64,000 bases of DNA from Fabrea salina. Its lineage: Eukaryota > Ciliophora > Heterotrichea > Heterotrichida > Fabreidae. The stretch spans positions 124,001 to 188,000 of the forward strand of contig JALIHJ010000014.1 of assembly GCA_022984795.1 (NCBI GenBank). The letters run 5' to 3'. This document shows, piece by piece, positions 1 to 9,180 of this stretch; the first letter of the stretch is position 1, and every line of letters begins with the position of its first letter. The notes beneath the pieces were generated by a model. That model searched no databases and was not told the DNA's origin. It saw only the letters and a program-made list of their open reading frames with translations. Both the position numbers and the translations under genes were made by a program.

Positions 1-144
1 TCTGTGAGTTGGAAGAACCCAGAACAACTTCCTAAAGACACTGGAATGTCTTCAAGACTCAAAATATCCAAACCCAACCCAGAAGTTCCCTGTACAAACG
101 TTTCAGCAACACTCCAAAAGTTCTTAACTGGAATAAGTTCTTAA
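1..144 (+). CDS. 3' end of an unidentified protein gene (partial)
   Basis: Frame 1 is open from the first base of the window to a TAA at 142-144, giving 47 residues of a C-terminus rich in Ser, Pro and Lys (it ends LQKFLTGISS). Codon choice (AAC, AAA, CCA, CTC) matches the neighbouring genes. The start lies outside the window. I recognise no domain. Only 30 bases separate its stop from the next ATG, which is typical spacing here. It could also be untranslated sequence that happens to be open, so confidence is moderate. Confidence 0.5.
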   Translation, partial: SVSWKNPEQLPKDTGMSSRLKISKPNPEVPCTNVSATLQKFLTGISS

Positions 145-174
145 TTTAATTAGCCATAATAAATTGTTAATATT

Positions 175-675
175 ATGATAAAAAGGAAAACCTACCCAGA
201 ACAGTACTTTTTTTTCCAAGAACAAACCCAAAGCAAAAAGGTTCCCTGCATAAAAAACCTGCCCAAACTAGGAACAAGTCCAAAAGTTATGCCTGAATCA
301 ACAGGATCTACAGCTTCACAAACTATTTCTCAAAGTTTAACTCCTCCGCTCCAACTAAGTAAAAAGCCATTTCGCTTGACAAAGCGCAAAAAACAAAACA
401 GCGACGACCTGCAAGTTGACTTAGACCACTTTGCCTACACCAAGTTCAAAAAAGAAGAAATAGTGCGTTCTCGTGCATTTGTAAATGCCCAACATCCCTA
501 CTGGTTTATAGACAGACTCAGCGAAGAGTTAAGTTACCTAAAAGAAGACAAAAAAGGACTCTTGGAGAGCTTGGGCTGCACTCCAAGGACCCTAAAAAGG
601 TCTTCCCTTCCAGTATGGCTTGATTCTATGAAGTCCAAAGTCAGTGAAACCAAAACCAAGACTTTTTTTAATTAA
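175..675 (+). CDS. Orphan basic protein, 166 aa
   Basis: No family is recognised. The protein is Lys/Ser/Thr-rich and likely disordered in its first half. A more ordered segment follows from about residue 84 (DLDHFAYTKF... to ...WFIDRLSEELSYLKEDKKGLLESLG), which looks helical. The ATG follows an AT-rich leader (AATATTATG), as for other genes here. The TAA at 673-675 lies inside a TTAATTAA palindrome whose other strand supplies the stop of the convergent deubiquitinase gene, so the two coding regions overlap by 8 bases. Confidence 0.7.
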   Translation: MIKRKTYPEQYFFFQEQTQSKKVPCIKNLPKLGTSPKVMPESTGSTASQTISQSLTPPLQLSKKPFRLTKRKKQNSDDLQVDLDHFAYTKFKKEEIVRSRAFVNAQHPYWFIDRLSEELSYLKEDKKGLLESLGCTPRTLKRSSLPVWLDSMKSKVSETKTKTFFN

Positions 676-3649
676 ACGTGTTATCACCTTTTTTAACAAT
701 GATTTTGATAGGTCGTTCTCTTCCAGTAAAGGAGTTGGCCCTGTCTCTGGCAACTCCAAACTTTTCTTTTTCTGTGTGAGTCATTTCTCTCATCTCTTCT
801 TGTGAACTCTTCACAATCATAAGGCTGCCTTCTTGTCTCAAGTAAAAAGGACAACTTTCTAGCAAACTTGAGTTGTTGTGCAAACAAACCCACTTTTCTT
901 TAAGCAGGTTTTTCCGACTAAAACTAGACGTAAAAGGAATAATGCAAGCTTCCATAAAAACAGCTGGAATGTCCAGAGTTTTTTCAAGCGCCACTGCTAG
1001 TTCTTTGAGCTTTGTGTGCTTGGGCAAAACAACTTCTACTGGTGTTTGGAGTTCCCAGGTTTTAGGCGACCACTTCCTAACTAGAATCACGTGACTGTCC
1101 AGCACAATGTTTTCAGGGTAGTCAATTTCTTGGATTGCAAGTTCAGTTTTTTCGTAGCAGCAAACAGTGCCAACGTTGTCTTCGTCTTTAAGGATCTTTC
1201 CTAGTTTGTCGTAGTTCTTTCGGCGGACTCTAAAGTACTTCAGAAGCATTGTAGGGTAGCACAGGTTTATTCTTTTGAGTATGTGTGTTTTGAGTTCTGA
1301 GACATACCAGTCAACTGGCACATTTAAGTCGAAGAGGTCAAAAAACCTAAAGTTCATTGTATCAGGATCAGAAGGCAAAACAGAAGAAGCTAGAAACACA
1401 GTGCACCTGGTTTCTTGGGGGTTGGAGGGTTCTCCTAGTTCAACGTGCAGTAATTGGTTTCTTTTAATTTCGCACTCTTCTAAACTCTGCAGTGTGTTCT
1501 TCAACTCGACTCCGTACTTGCTTCCCCGTCTAAGTAAAAAGGTTTCTGGGTTTCTGTTTAGTATTTGGGATATAGTTTGCTTCAGCTCTCCGAAAGAAAG
1601 CCACTTTTGGACTGTAAGTTTGTGGTTGTACTCAAGGACCTCTTGTAAGGGTTCGTTGAACTTGACTGAAACTCTTTGCAAGTCCCTTTGTATTTCTTGC
1701 TGCCACTTTATGCAGTTGTTTTCTGAGCTTTCTAGAAACAGAACGGAGTTTTCAAAGATCTTCAGTTCAGAAAGTGGAGTGTTGGCATAGGAAATGTTGT
1801 AGTAGTCAAACTTTAGAGAATTGGGAATTTGGCTTTTTTTAAGAATGATTTGTTTTTTAACTGGAATCCAAAACATGTGTTGTAGTTTCTCCATAAGGAC
1901 TTTCAAGTCCACTTCAGATGGAATCTGGACTCTTTTGGCAAGTTTAATTCTGTCCAGAAGCATTACTTCTTCGCTAAGGATGCTTTCACTCCAGTTAAGA
2001 ACTTTAAGGTCAATGCAAGAAGAGTCGTATTCCTCGAATTCTTCCCATTCTTCTTTGGTTTCCAGCACTAAGTTTCCTCTTTTTTCTATAGTTAAGTTCT
2101 GAATTTGTTTGTTTTCTTCCAAAGTAAAAGTGTCCAGGTACAAGTCTTGTTGGGGATAGTACCTTCTGAGACGCGAGTTCTTTTCAGAAAAACCCAGTTG
2201 GAAACTGCTGATTGCAAGTAGTTTTAAGTCTTCAAGTGTTTGGTCTTTGCGGACAGTAATGACCTTGCAGTTGCCTCCGTAGTAAACTTTGAAGTGCATT
2301 TGTTTTTGTTTTTCTTCTCTTTCCCTGAACTCTTTCATTATTTTTTCCTGTTCAATTTGGATGTCTTTTAAAAGGTACTCAGGCACTTGTATTTGAGACA
2401 AACTGTTGTTGTTTTCCTGAGTTACTTTTCTATACATAAGTAAGTAAGCGTTAGCTCCGTATCCTCCCCAAGAGGAACTACTGATACCTCCGTATACTTT
2501 TTCTATGTCCTTTTCACTTATTTCTTTAACTAGAGTGTCGTTGAAGTTGTACCAGATTCTTGTTTGGAAGTCCTTTATGTAAGCGTAGTAGTGCCCACCT
2601 AAAGCTGACCCTGAGTGAATCATTATAGAAAACAACTCATACACGTGTTCTCCTTGTTCTAGGTACCTCAGTATTTTTTGGGCTTTCCTTTTGTTGTTTA
2701 ACTCTGCCTCTAGTTTTTTTTCTTTTAACTTAATAAACAAGTCAGGTTTTTGGGGGAACTTATCTCTGTCGTCTTTAATGTGCTCAAAAGAACCTGAAGC
2801 AGAGATTTTAAGTTCTCTAGAGTCAATGTCTCTGGGCATAAAACTTACAGCTTGCATTAAAGAGTCAGAGTAATAAGACTCTGTTTCTGAAAGCCAAGGG
2901 TCTTCTTCTTCAGCGCCTAAGTCCCCACTTAGAATTGGGTTCATGTTCAGAATTTCAGGAAAACTCACTTTGTCGTTCAGTTTCTTGCGCTGCATAGTTT
3001 CGTAGTCCAAATCGAACCTTTTGAGCTGCAGCACTAGTATGTAAGGGAGTTTTTTGAACTTCAGCCCCTTTTCAGCATCAGTCTTAAATCCACAGTTATC
3101 GCAAAAGTACTTGTTGTCTCCGCTCAAAACGTCAGGTTTCAAAAAGTTCACTAGTGCTTTTTCGACACTGTCGTTGTAAATAAAGTCAAAGTCACTCCTT
3201 ACAGTCAAAGCTAAGTCCATAAACTTGTCCTGCCTCGAGCTTTCGCACCCACACTCCAAACACCTCACAAAGTCTAAGTAGTCTCCTTCGTAAAGTTCGG
3301 TAATCATCTTTTCCTGGTCTGTTCCCCTAACGCTTTCTTCTATGGCATCAAACAAAACCCTGCAGAACTCCTGCACGTCGTGTTGCTGGAAGCTGTCCCT
3401 AATGTCCCACTGGAAACTTTTGGTTAATCCGCTAGTGTCGCAGTAAGGACTCTCTCGTATCTGGAGTTTTGCAAAAAGCAGCTGGAGTTGGTAAGGAATG
3501 CTGTCTGTTTTTGACAAATGCTTTGAATTGTCGTACCTCCACTGATAAAGCCTTCCTCGGAATTCAGGAGTCATAAACAACGTTTGCAATAGCGAGTTCA
3601 TGTAGCAGGTGGCGCCTTGGTTGAAAAGCCCTACAAAATTCTGTGACAT
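668..3649 (-). CDS. USP47: Ubiquitin carboxyl-terminal hydrolase, USP47 type
   Basis: A 993-residue cysteine protease expected to remove ubiquitin from substrates. The USP fold covers about residues 5-410. The Cys box has catalytic C15 in NQGATCYMNS. A zinc finger of the fingers subdomain is formed by C130/C133 and C183/C186. The His box has H353 in GGHYYAYI, followed by the aspartate D371 (NFNDT). The segments FMTPEFR, SIPYQLQ.LF, QQHDVQE and LQLKRFD.DY resemble human USP47 closely. The C-terminal half probably holds ubiquitin-like domains, as in USP47. It is a single exon. The ATG at 3649 is the first in frame and sits 81 bases from the divergent SRPRA start. Assignment to USP47 rather than USP40 is by resemblance only. 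Confidence 0.93.
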   Translation of the reverse strand: MSQNFVGLFNQGATCYMNSLLQTLFMTPEFRGRLYQWRYDNSKHLSKTDSIPYQLQLLFAKLQIRESPYCDTSGLTKSFQWDIRDSFQQHDVQEFCRVLFDAIEESVRGTDQEKMITELYEGDYLDFVRCLECGCESSRQDKFMDLALTVRSDFDFIYNDSVEKALVNFLKPDVLSGDNKYFCDNCGFKTDAEKGLKFKKLPYILVLQLKRFDLDYETMQRKKLNDKVSFPEILNMNPILSGDLGAEEEDPWLSETESYYSDSLMQAVSFMPRDIDSRELKISASGSFEHIKDDRDKFPQKPDLFIKLKEKKLEAELNNKRKAQKILRYLEQGEHVYELFSIMIHSGSALGGHYYAYIKDFQTRIWYNFNDTLVKEISEKDIEKVYGGISSSSWGGYGANAYLLMYRKVTQENNNSLSQIQVPEYLLKDIQIEQEKIMKEFREREEKQKQMHFKVYYGGNCKVITVRKDQTLEDLKLLAISSFQLGFSEKNSRLRRYYPQQDLYLDTFTLEENKQIQNLTIEKRGNLVLETKEEWEEFEEYDSSCIDLKVLNWSESILSEEVMLLDRIKLAKRVQIPSEVDLKVLMEKLQHMFWIPVKKQIILKKSQIPNSLKFDYYNISYANTPLSELKIFENSVLFLESSENNCIKWQQEIQRDLQRVSVKFNEPLQEVLEYNHKLTVQKWLSFGELKQTISQILNRNPETFLLRRGSKYGVELKNTLQSLEECEIKRNQLLHVELGEPSNPQETRCTVFLASSVLPSDPDTMNFRFFDLFDLNVPVDWYVSELKTHILKRINLCYPTMLLKYFRVRRKNYDKLGKILKDEDNVGTVCCYEKTELAIQEIDYPENIVLDSHVILVRKWSPKTWELQTPVEVVLPKHTKLKELAVALEKTLDIPAVFMEACIIPFTSSFSRKNLLKEKWVCLHNNSSLLESCPFYLRQEGSLMIVKSSQEEMREMTHTEKEKFGVARDRANSFTGRERPIKIIVKKGDNTFN

Positions 3650-3730
3650 TTATTTCTCACATGATTGATTATTGATTTTAGAGTGCTACTGCCAAAAAAA
3701 TAACCCAAATACTTAGTAGTTGAAATAAAA

Positions 3731-5296
3731 ATGTTTGACTTGCTATGCATATTCACAAGCGGAGGACTTGTTCTGTGGTACCAGGGACAAGCATGGGCTC
3801 CACTCAATGTACTCATCACTCAAGTGCTCATGCAGGAACGCACATCCCTTTCCCACTATACCAAAGCACCCCACATTCTTAAGTGGACCAAAGCTCCTAA
3901 GTACGACTTGTTCTTTGTGGCAGTCTACCAGCAGATGTTTCCTTTAGTGATGGTGGAGGAACTGCTTGAGAAGATGAAAAAAACCTTCACCAAAGCCCTA
4001 GAAAAACACCAGTCCCCTGACCCCAGGGCAGTTCCTTTTGAGGAGTACTTCCAAGAAATCCATCAGAAGTGGCAAGAAGAGTGCCAAAAAACCAAACGCC
4101 CTTCAGAGGCTCCTGAAATCAACCCTGAGTACCTCCCTGCTCCCAGAGGAGACAACCAGTCAAGTCCTGAGTCCAAAAAAAAGGAAAAAGCTCCAAAATC
4201 CAAAAAAACCACTAAGCAAGCCCGAATTTGGGGAATCGACAACAAAGTTACCAAAAAGAAGATGCAAAGTCTAGACAAGTCTAAGGATAAAGACAACAGC
4301 TCCAAAAAAACCCAGTATCTAGGTGGGTCAAGTGAAGATGAGTCTGAAGAAGAAGTTCAAGAAAGTGGGTTGATTTCTAAGATTGCAAACCGCATGAAAA
4401 ACTTTACAGGCAACAAAGAACTTAAAGAATCTGACTTAGCTCCAGTGATGAAGGAGTTCAAAGACGCACTTATTTCCAAAAACGTAGCCGAAGAAATAGC
4501 AGACCAGCTCTGCAGTTCAGTTTCTTCAGGTTTAATTAACACCAAAACAGCTTCCTTCACTTCAGTCCACTCCACAGTGAAGTCAGCTCTCCAGTCTTCG
4601 CTTGAAAAGTTACTTACCCCTAAAAACTACGTTGACGTGCTTGGAGACGCACTTGCTGCCAAAAGAAGGGGAAGGCCTTACGTAATTGCTGTGTGTGGTG
4701 TAAACGGGGTAGGGAAAAGCACCTCTATAGCCAAGGTAGCTTACTTCCTTCAAAACCGAGGCAACCTTTCAATCATGATTGCAGCTTGCGACACCTTCCG
4801 AAGTGGAGCTGTTGAACAACTCAGAACTCACTGCAACACCCTTGAAATTCCTTTGTTCGAACAAGGCTACGGAAAAGACCCTGGAAACGTAGCTAAGGAA
4901 GCCATAAAGGTTGCGCAACAAAGGAACTACGATGTGGTGTTGGTGGACACTGCAGGCAGAATGCAGCACAATGAGTCCTTGATGGGGATTCTAGGGAACT
5001 TAGTGAACGTCAACAAGCCTGACTTAGTGTTGTTTGTAGGAGAAGCTCTTGTAGGAAACGACGGAGTTGACCAACTCGTTACCTTCAACAGAGCCCTGAC
5101 TGACAAAACTATTGACGGAAGAGGAGTGGACGGAGTCATTCTGACCAAGTTCGACACTGTAGACGACAAGGTAGGCGCAGCCCTTTCCATGGTTTATTCA
5201 ACTGGAAAGCCCATTGTGTTTGTGGGAGTGGGTGAAAGGTACGGGCATTTGAAACGCTTGGACGTAAGGATGGTTACTAGACTCCTTCTTAACTAA
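3731..5296 (+). CDS. SRPRA: Signal recognition particle receptor subunit alpha
   Basis: This 521-residue GTPase docks SRP-ribosome complexes at the ER membrane. The N-terminal SRX domain (about 1-130, beginning MFDLLCIFTSGGLVLW) binds the beta subunit. A charged Lys/Ser/Glu linker (about 130-215) follows, then the NG domain: P-loop GVNGVGKST near residues 322-330, DTFRSGAVEQL, DTAGRMQ near 406-412, and guanine-specificity motif TKFD near 471, followed by DKVGAALS. Length and domain order match eukaryotic SR-alpha. It is a single exon preceded by GAAATAAAAATG, and its stop lies 17 bases before the next ATG. Confidence 0.97.
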   Translation: MFDLLCIFTSGGLVLWYQGQAWAPLNVLITQVLMQERTSLSHYTKAPHILKWTKAPKYDLFFVAVYQQMFPLVMVEELLEKMKKTFTKALEKHQSPDPRAVPFEEYFQEIHQKWQEECQKTKRPSEAPEINPEYLPAPRGDNQSSPESKKKEKAPKSKKTTKQARIWGIDNKVTKKKMQSLDKSKDKDNSSKKTQYLGGSSEDESEEEVQESGLISKIANRMKNFTGNKELKESDLAPVMKEFKDALISKNVAEEIADQLCSSVSSGLINTKTASFTSVHSTVKSALQSSLEKLLTPKNYVDVLGDALAAKRRGRPYVIAVCGVNGVGKSTSIAKVAYFLQNRGNLSIMIAACDTFRSGAVEQLRTHCNTLEIPLFEQGYGKDPGNVAKEAIKVAQQRNYDVVLVDTAGRMQHNESLMGILGNLVNVNKPDLVLFVGEALVGNDGVDQLVTFNRALTDKTIDGRGVDGVILTKFDTVDDKVGAALSMVYSTGKPIVFVGVGERYGHLKRLDVRMVTRLLLN

Positions 5297-5313
5297 CTTT
5301 AAGTAATAAGAAT

Positions 5314-6678
5314 TTGAATATGAGTGAAAAGCCTCCACGCAAGAAGTCCTCCAAAAAGACCAAAGAAAAGTCAGAAACTTCAAGTCCCCGATCCCAAAAG
5401 TCTGCAGGGGCTCCTAAAGAAACTCAGGAGCAAACAGGGTGTACCCGCCATGGGAAGCCTTTGACTCTTTACTGCGATTCTAGAGAAGAGCCACTGTGCC
5501 AGGAGTGCTTGTCTTCCTATAACTCCTACACTATTTTGCCCATAGAAGAAGCCTATAGGTACCGACTAGCAGCTGTTTACAACTCACTCAACACTCATTT
5601 ATTTTCAAAACGGGACCACATGATGGCCCAAATGCAAAGACTTGAACTTAGAATTGAAGAAATGAAAAGAACCAAGTCTTCCATTGAACGGGACATGAAG
5701 AGTGAATTCAACGCTATGAACGAAAGACTGAACTCTGTGTACGGAGGCAAGGTAGCTGTGCTTTCCCACGACTTCAACGAACTCCAAGCAGACTTAGGAA
5801 GAATCAACCAAATTGTGGAGGTAGTAGAGAAGTCCAGTCACAATGCCTTGGAGTTCCTTCAAAAGTCCCCTGAAATAAAGGATGCTGTGGAAATTGCCCT
5901 TGCTAAGCCTTTCAAGGAAACAATTGAAATAAGTCCTGAAGAACTTCCTAGAGAACTAGACCAAGTCAGAAACATAACTCAGAAGTTCTCAGCTGTAGAA
6001 GAACTCATTAGGTTTAAAAACGAAGTAATTTGGAAACTCATGAATGACCGAGTCCAAGAAGACGCCACCCAAAGGGAACTTGCTGAATGGGTGCGTCTCA
6101 CAGAAAAGTTTGAAGAGGAACTCAGTAGGTTGCAGTTGGCCTGCGAAAACTGCGGAGTTGAGCTTGAAGAACAAACCGTTAACGCAAACTGCCCCAAAGG
6201 CACCCTTTACGGAGGAAGGCACTACTTCACTAAAAAGGGTTTTTTGAACAAGGACTCGAAAACTCCTCCTGAAAGAGAATCAGACCCTTCCTTGAAGCAA
6301 CTTATAGGAGTCAGGAAAGAACTAAACAAACAGTTTGCTTTGAAAGACACTAGAAACACAGGGTTTGTAAGCACTGAAGACTTCAGGTCTATTCTCAGTA
6401 ACAATTTTGGGTTTTCGGATGTTCAGGTTAACACTTTAGTCTCAAAGTACGACCCTTCAAGTTCAGGAGAGCTGCACTATTCTAGAGTTGAAAAAGATTT
6501 AAGTGAAATTAAGTCTAAAGAAAAACTACTTAAGTACTGCAAAAAAAAAGACGAGTCTAAAACAGGTTACGTAAGCCAAGAAGTTTTCAAAAAAGCACTT
6601 AAAAAAGCAGGACTCCCCCAAGAAAGCATTCCTACAGACGAAAGCGGAATGGTGAGGTACTCTGCCTACAGTCCATAA
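5314..6678 (+). CDS. B-box / coiled-coil / EF-hand protein
   Basis: A 454-residue protein of unknown role. A basic disordered start (1-40) leads to a B-box-like zinc motif with C43, H46, C54, C62 and C65; the His pair that normally completes a B-box is not apparent, so it may bind a single zinc or be degenerate. About residues 85-270 look like long coiled coil, as in TRIM proteins. The C-terminus (about 330-454) contains EF-hand-like loops (DTRNTGFVSTED, DPSSSGELHYSR, DESKTGYVSQEV), all departing from canonical Ca2+ ligands at the last position. There is no RING domain. The architecture suggests a cytoskeletal or regulatory scaffold, which is inference. The start could be M1 or M3. Confidence 0.85.
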   Translation: MNMSEKPPRKKSSKKTKEKSETSSPRSQKSAGAPKETQEQTGCTRHGKPLTLYCDSREEPLCQECLSSYNSYTILPIEEAYRYRLAAVYNSLNTHLFSKRDHMMAQMQRLELRIEEMKRTKSSIERDMKSEFNAMNERLNSVYGGKVAVLSHDFNELQADLGRINQIVEVVEKSSHNALEFLQKSPEIKDAVEIALAKPFKETIEISPEELPRELDQVRNITQKFSAVEELIRFKNEVIWKLMNDRVQEDATQRELAEWVRLTEKFEEELSRLQLACENCGVELEEQTVNANCPKGTLYGGRHYFTKKGFLNKDSKTPPERESDPSLKQLIGVRKELNKQFALKDTRNTGFVSTEDFRSILSNNFGFSDVQVNTLVSKYDPSSSGELHYSRVEKDLSEIKSKEKLLKYCKKKDESKTGYVSQEVFKKALKKAGLPQESIPTDESGMVRYSAYSP

Positions 6679-6692
6679 CTATATAATTTAAA

Positions 6693-9167
6693 ATGAACAT
6701 TTCGTCAGAAATACAAGATTACCTCTGCAGGTTTACTCAGTTGGTAGATTACTTCGTTGTTGTAGGTCCTAACGAAGAAACTACCCAAGCCCATATACTA
6801 AGTGGCGAAGAACTTTCTCCCAGTGTCTTGTCTAAATTTCCTCCAAAGTCGCCCAGTTTGTGTTTGCCAGACTCCTTTCCAATGGTAAACTCTACACAGT
6901 TTTGCTTTCCCTTTGGGTGTTCTTTAGAAACCTCAAGTGCTTCAAGTTCCTTGTACAACTTTATACTTACAGATGAGTACGGCCAGAAAATATACTGTGG
7001 CTGTTTTCGTATTTACGAAGTTTACAACTCATCTGCGTTTGTCCCTAAGTGCTTAGTTTTGGTTTCCAGGTATCCTTTTCTGGGAACCTTCAAAAAGTTA
7101 CTTAAGCATTTTTACTACTTAAGCAAGCAAAAGCTTGTCCTTCCACTTGAAGTTTACATAGCACACTTTGTTTTGCAGGTTCCTTTGCCTCCCAGGGGAA
7201 AGAAAGATGTTACTTACAGACTGCACAACCAGCTTTTTAAGTTTTCGCAAGCACCTTACAACTTTTTGCCCGAACTAGACATGAACCTGGGTTTACTTTT
7301 TCACTGTTTATCGCTGAACCACGTTATTTATGCTTACAAGTGTATACTACTGGAGAAATCCGTGATCTTTTTGTCAGAAAACGAAAACAAACTTACTGAG
7401 TGTTCGTTTGGACTGCAAAGTTTAACTTTTCCTTTGCAGTGGTGTTTAGTCTACGTTCCTCTTGTTCCTCAAGTCCTCCTTGAGTATGTACAGTCCCCTG
7501 TTTCCTTTATATTTGGCTTCCATGCACGCCTTAAGCAAGCTGTTTCCTATAAATCAGGCAAAGATGTCTGTATAGTTGACTTAGACAACAACTTAGTTAA
7601 CCACCAAAAACTAAGTTTCAACCACTGTTTTTCAGGAGAGCCTTTTCCCCGGCACTACGCAAAAAAACTTTATAAAAGAGCTTCAGCAGTTCTTTCTAGG
7701 TTTGGAGGCAACAAAGGAAACAACTATCAAACTCAAACTACAAAAGTAGACAACACACCCATAAAGCAAGTGTTTTTCCAGTTCATGGTTTCAGTACTAA
7801 AAGGCTACAAGGAATTTATCAACTTTAACTGGCACGAAACCAGTTGCGAAAAGATGTTTAGCAAAAAGGCTTTTTTGAAGAAAACCAAAAAAGACCTGAG
7901 GAAGTTTCTTAAGCCCTTACTTAAGACCCAAATGTTTGCCCAGTTTTGCCAAAAAAATATCAGACCTAAAAGCATTTGTGAGCACTCAGAGTGCTTGATG
8001 TTTAACGAACACATCCAAGCTAAAACTAACCGCTCTAAGTTTTCCAAAACCAAAGCTCCTACTCCTTTTATTTGTGACCAAACTCAAAAAATCTCAGAGA
8101 GTCACTTAGTGCCTTGTGTTTACGAAGTTTACAACTCAGAAAACACTTACAGTTACTCCAAGTTTCCGAAGTTCAGTTTAGAAATTTTAGAAACATTTGG
8201 ACTGCCTCCTGAAGTCCCTCCTAAGCTAGCAGAAAACGAAGAAGTTCCTTCTCCCCAACTGTACATTGCTATTCCTGACTGCAAAACTGACGAAGACTGC
8301 ATTTTGTGTTGCTGGGTAGAAATGTGGGCAGCTTGTTTATGCTACCAAGACCCCCAAGAACACTCTGAAATTCTAAACGACCTTTTAGAAGTTTTAAAAC
8401 GTGCAAACTCTAAAGCTAGTTTCAGACTGTCTCCTATTTACAAACTTGCACTTGAAGCTTGTGTAAGGACTAACCCCAACCTTTGCTTGGAAATCTTTTC
8501 GTTCATGAACAAATCCAAAGTTGAAGTAGACGCCCAAACAGTCCAGATACTCCACACCACCATAGCAAAGCTGTTTAAAAACAAACCTGACATTAGTGTC
8601 AGAAGCACTGGTAGTTCTTTACTTACGACTGAACTCCAAAACTTTAAGTCTCCAAAACGTTGTCCTAAAAAAAAAAGAACCTTTTTGAAAGGCAGAGTTT
8701 CGCAAAAGTCAAAAAACAAGGTGGGGTTTTTAGTTTACCAAGTTTGTGGGAACTGTAGTAGAAAAATGAAGTTTGAAGAAATCAACATCAGCTGGAGCAA
8801 AGTTCCTTATGAGTACGAAGCTGCTTGTATGCAGTGCCGAGAGCCAGAACTCCCTAAGATACAAGTAAAGATTGCCAAAAACATGGCTGAGACTCAGGGG
8901 TACTTGGAAGAAGAACTTTTTGTTTCTCCCCAAACTCTCAAAGCTTTAGTTAGGGATGTTATGAGTGACAAAGTTTACAGGTTCAACTTAGACATTGAAA
9001 ACTTTCGAGCTTACAACTCCATGATCTTTTGGAACTTAGTTTACTACTTCTTAATCTACGACTTGCCCTTTGACTTTATAATGCCTTACGAAGAAAACTA
9101 CCAAGAAAAACCATCAGTGAAGTTTTCTAACAAAATTAAGTTTACCCGTGCTAAAAGATGTAAATAG
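6693..9167 (+). CDS. DENN-domain Rab guanine-nucleotide exchange factor, DENND4-like
   Basis: An 824-residue protein with a tripartite DENN module (about 1-390). The u-DENN has the SFPMVN...FCFPFG type signature, the c-DENN includes VLVSRYPFLGTFKKLL and ILLEKSVIFLSEN, and the d-DENN includes VCIVDLDNNLV. Further on, a helical PPR-like stretch (near 580-640, YKLALEACVRTNPN...) and a CxxC...CxxC zinc-ribbon-like pair (near 684 and 711) recall DENND4/CRAG proteins, which activate Rab10 in animals. DENND4 assignment rests on this order and is moderately sure; GEF activity follows from the family. Single exon ending in TAG. Confidence 0.88.
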   Translation: MNISSEIQDYLCRFTQLVDYFVVVGPNEETTQAHILSGEELSPSVLSKFPPKSPSLCLPDSFPMVNSTQFCFPFGCSLETSSASSSLYNFILTDEYGQKIYCGCFRIYEVYNSSAFVPKCLVLVSRYPFLGTFKKLLKHFYYLSKQKLVLPLEVYIAHFVLQVPLPPRGKKDVTYRLHNQLFKFSQAPYNFLPELDMNLGLLFHCLSLNHVIYAYKCILLEKSVIFLSENENKLTECSFGLQSLTFPLQWCLVYVPLVPQVLLEYVQSPVSFIFGFHARLKQAVSYKSGKDVCIVDLDNNLVNHQKLSFNHCFSGEPFPRHYAKKLYKRASAVLSRFGGNKGNNYQTQTTKVDNTPIKQVFFQFMVSVLKGYKEFINFNWHETSCEKMFSKKAFLKKTKKDLRKFLKPLLKTQMFAQFCQKNIRPKSICEHSECLMFNEHIQAKTNRSKFSKTKAPTPFICDQTQKISESHLVPCVYEVYNSENTYSYSKFPKFSLEILETFGLPPEVPPKLAENEEVPSPQLYIAIPDCKTDEDCILCCWVEMWAACLCYQDPQEHSEILNDLLEVLKRANSKASFRLSPIYKLALEACVRTNPNLCLEIFSFMNKSKVEVDAQTVQILHTTIAKLFKNKPDISVRSTGSSLLTTELQNFKSPKRCPKKKRTFLKGRVSQKSKNKVGFLVYQVCGNCSRKMKFEEINISWSKVPYEYEAACMQCREPELPKIQVKIAKNMAETQGYLEEELFVSPQTLKALVRDVMSDKVYRFNLDIENFRAYNSMIFWNLVYYFLIYDLPFDFIMPYEENYQEKPSVKFSNKIKFTRAKRCK

Positions 9168-9180
9168 TTAAATAATTAAA

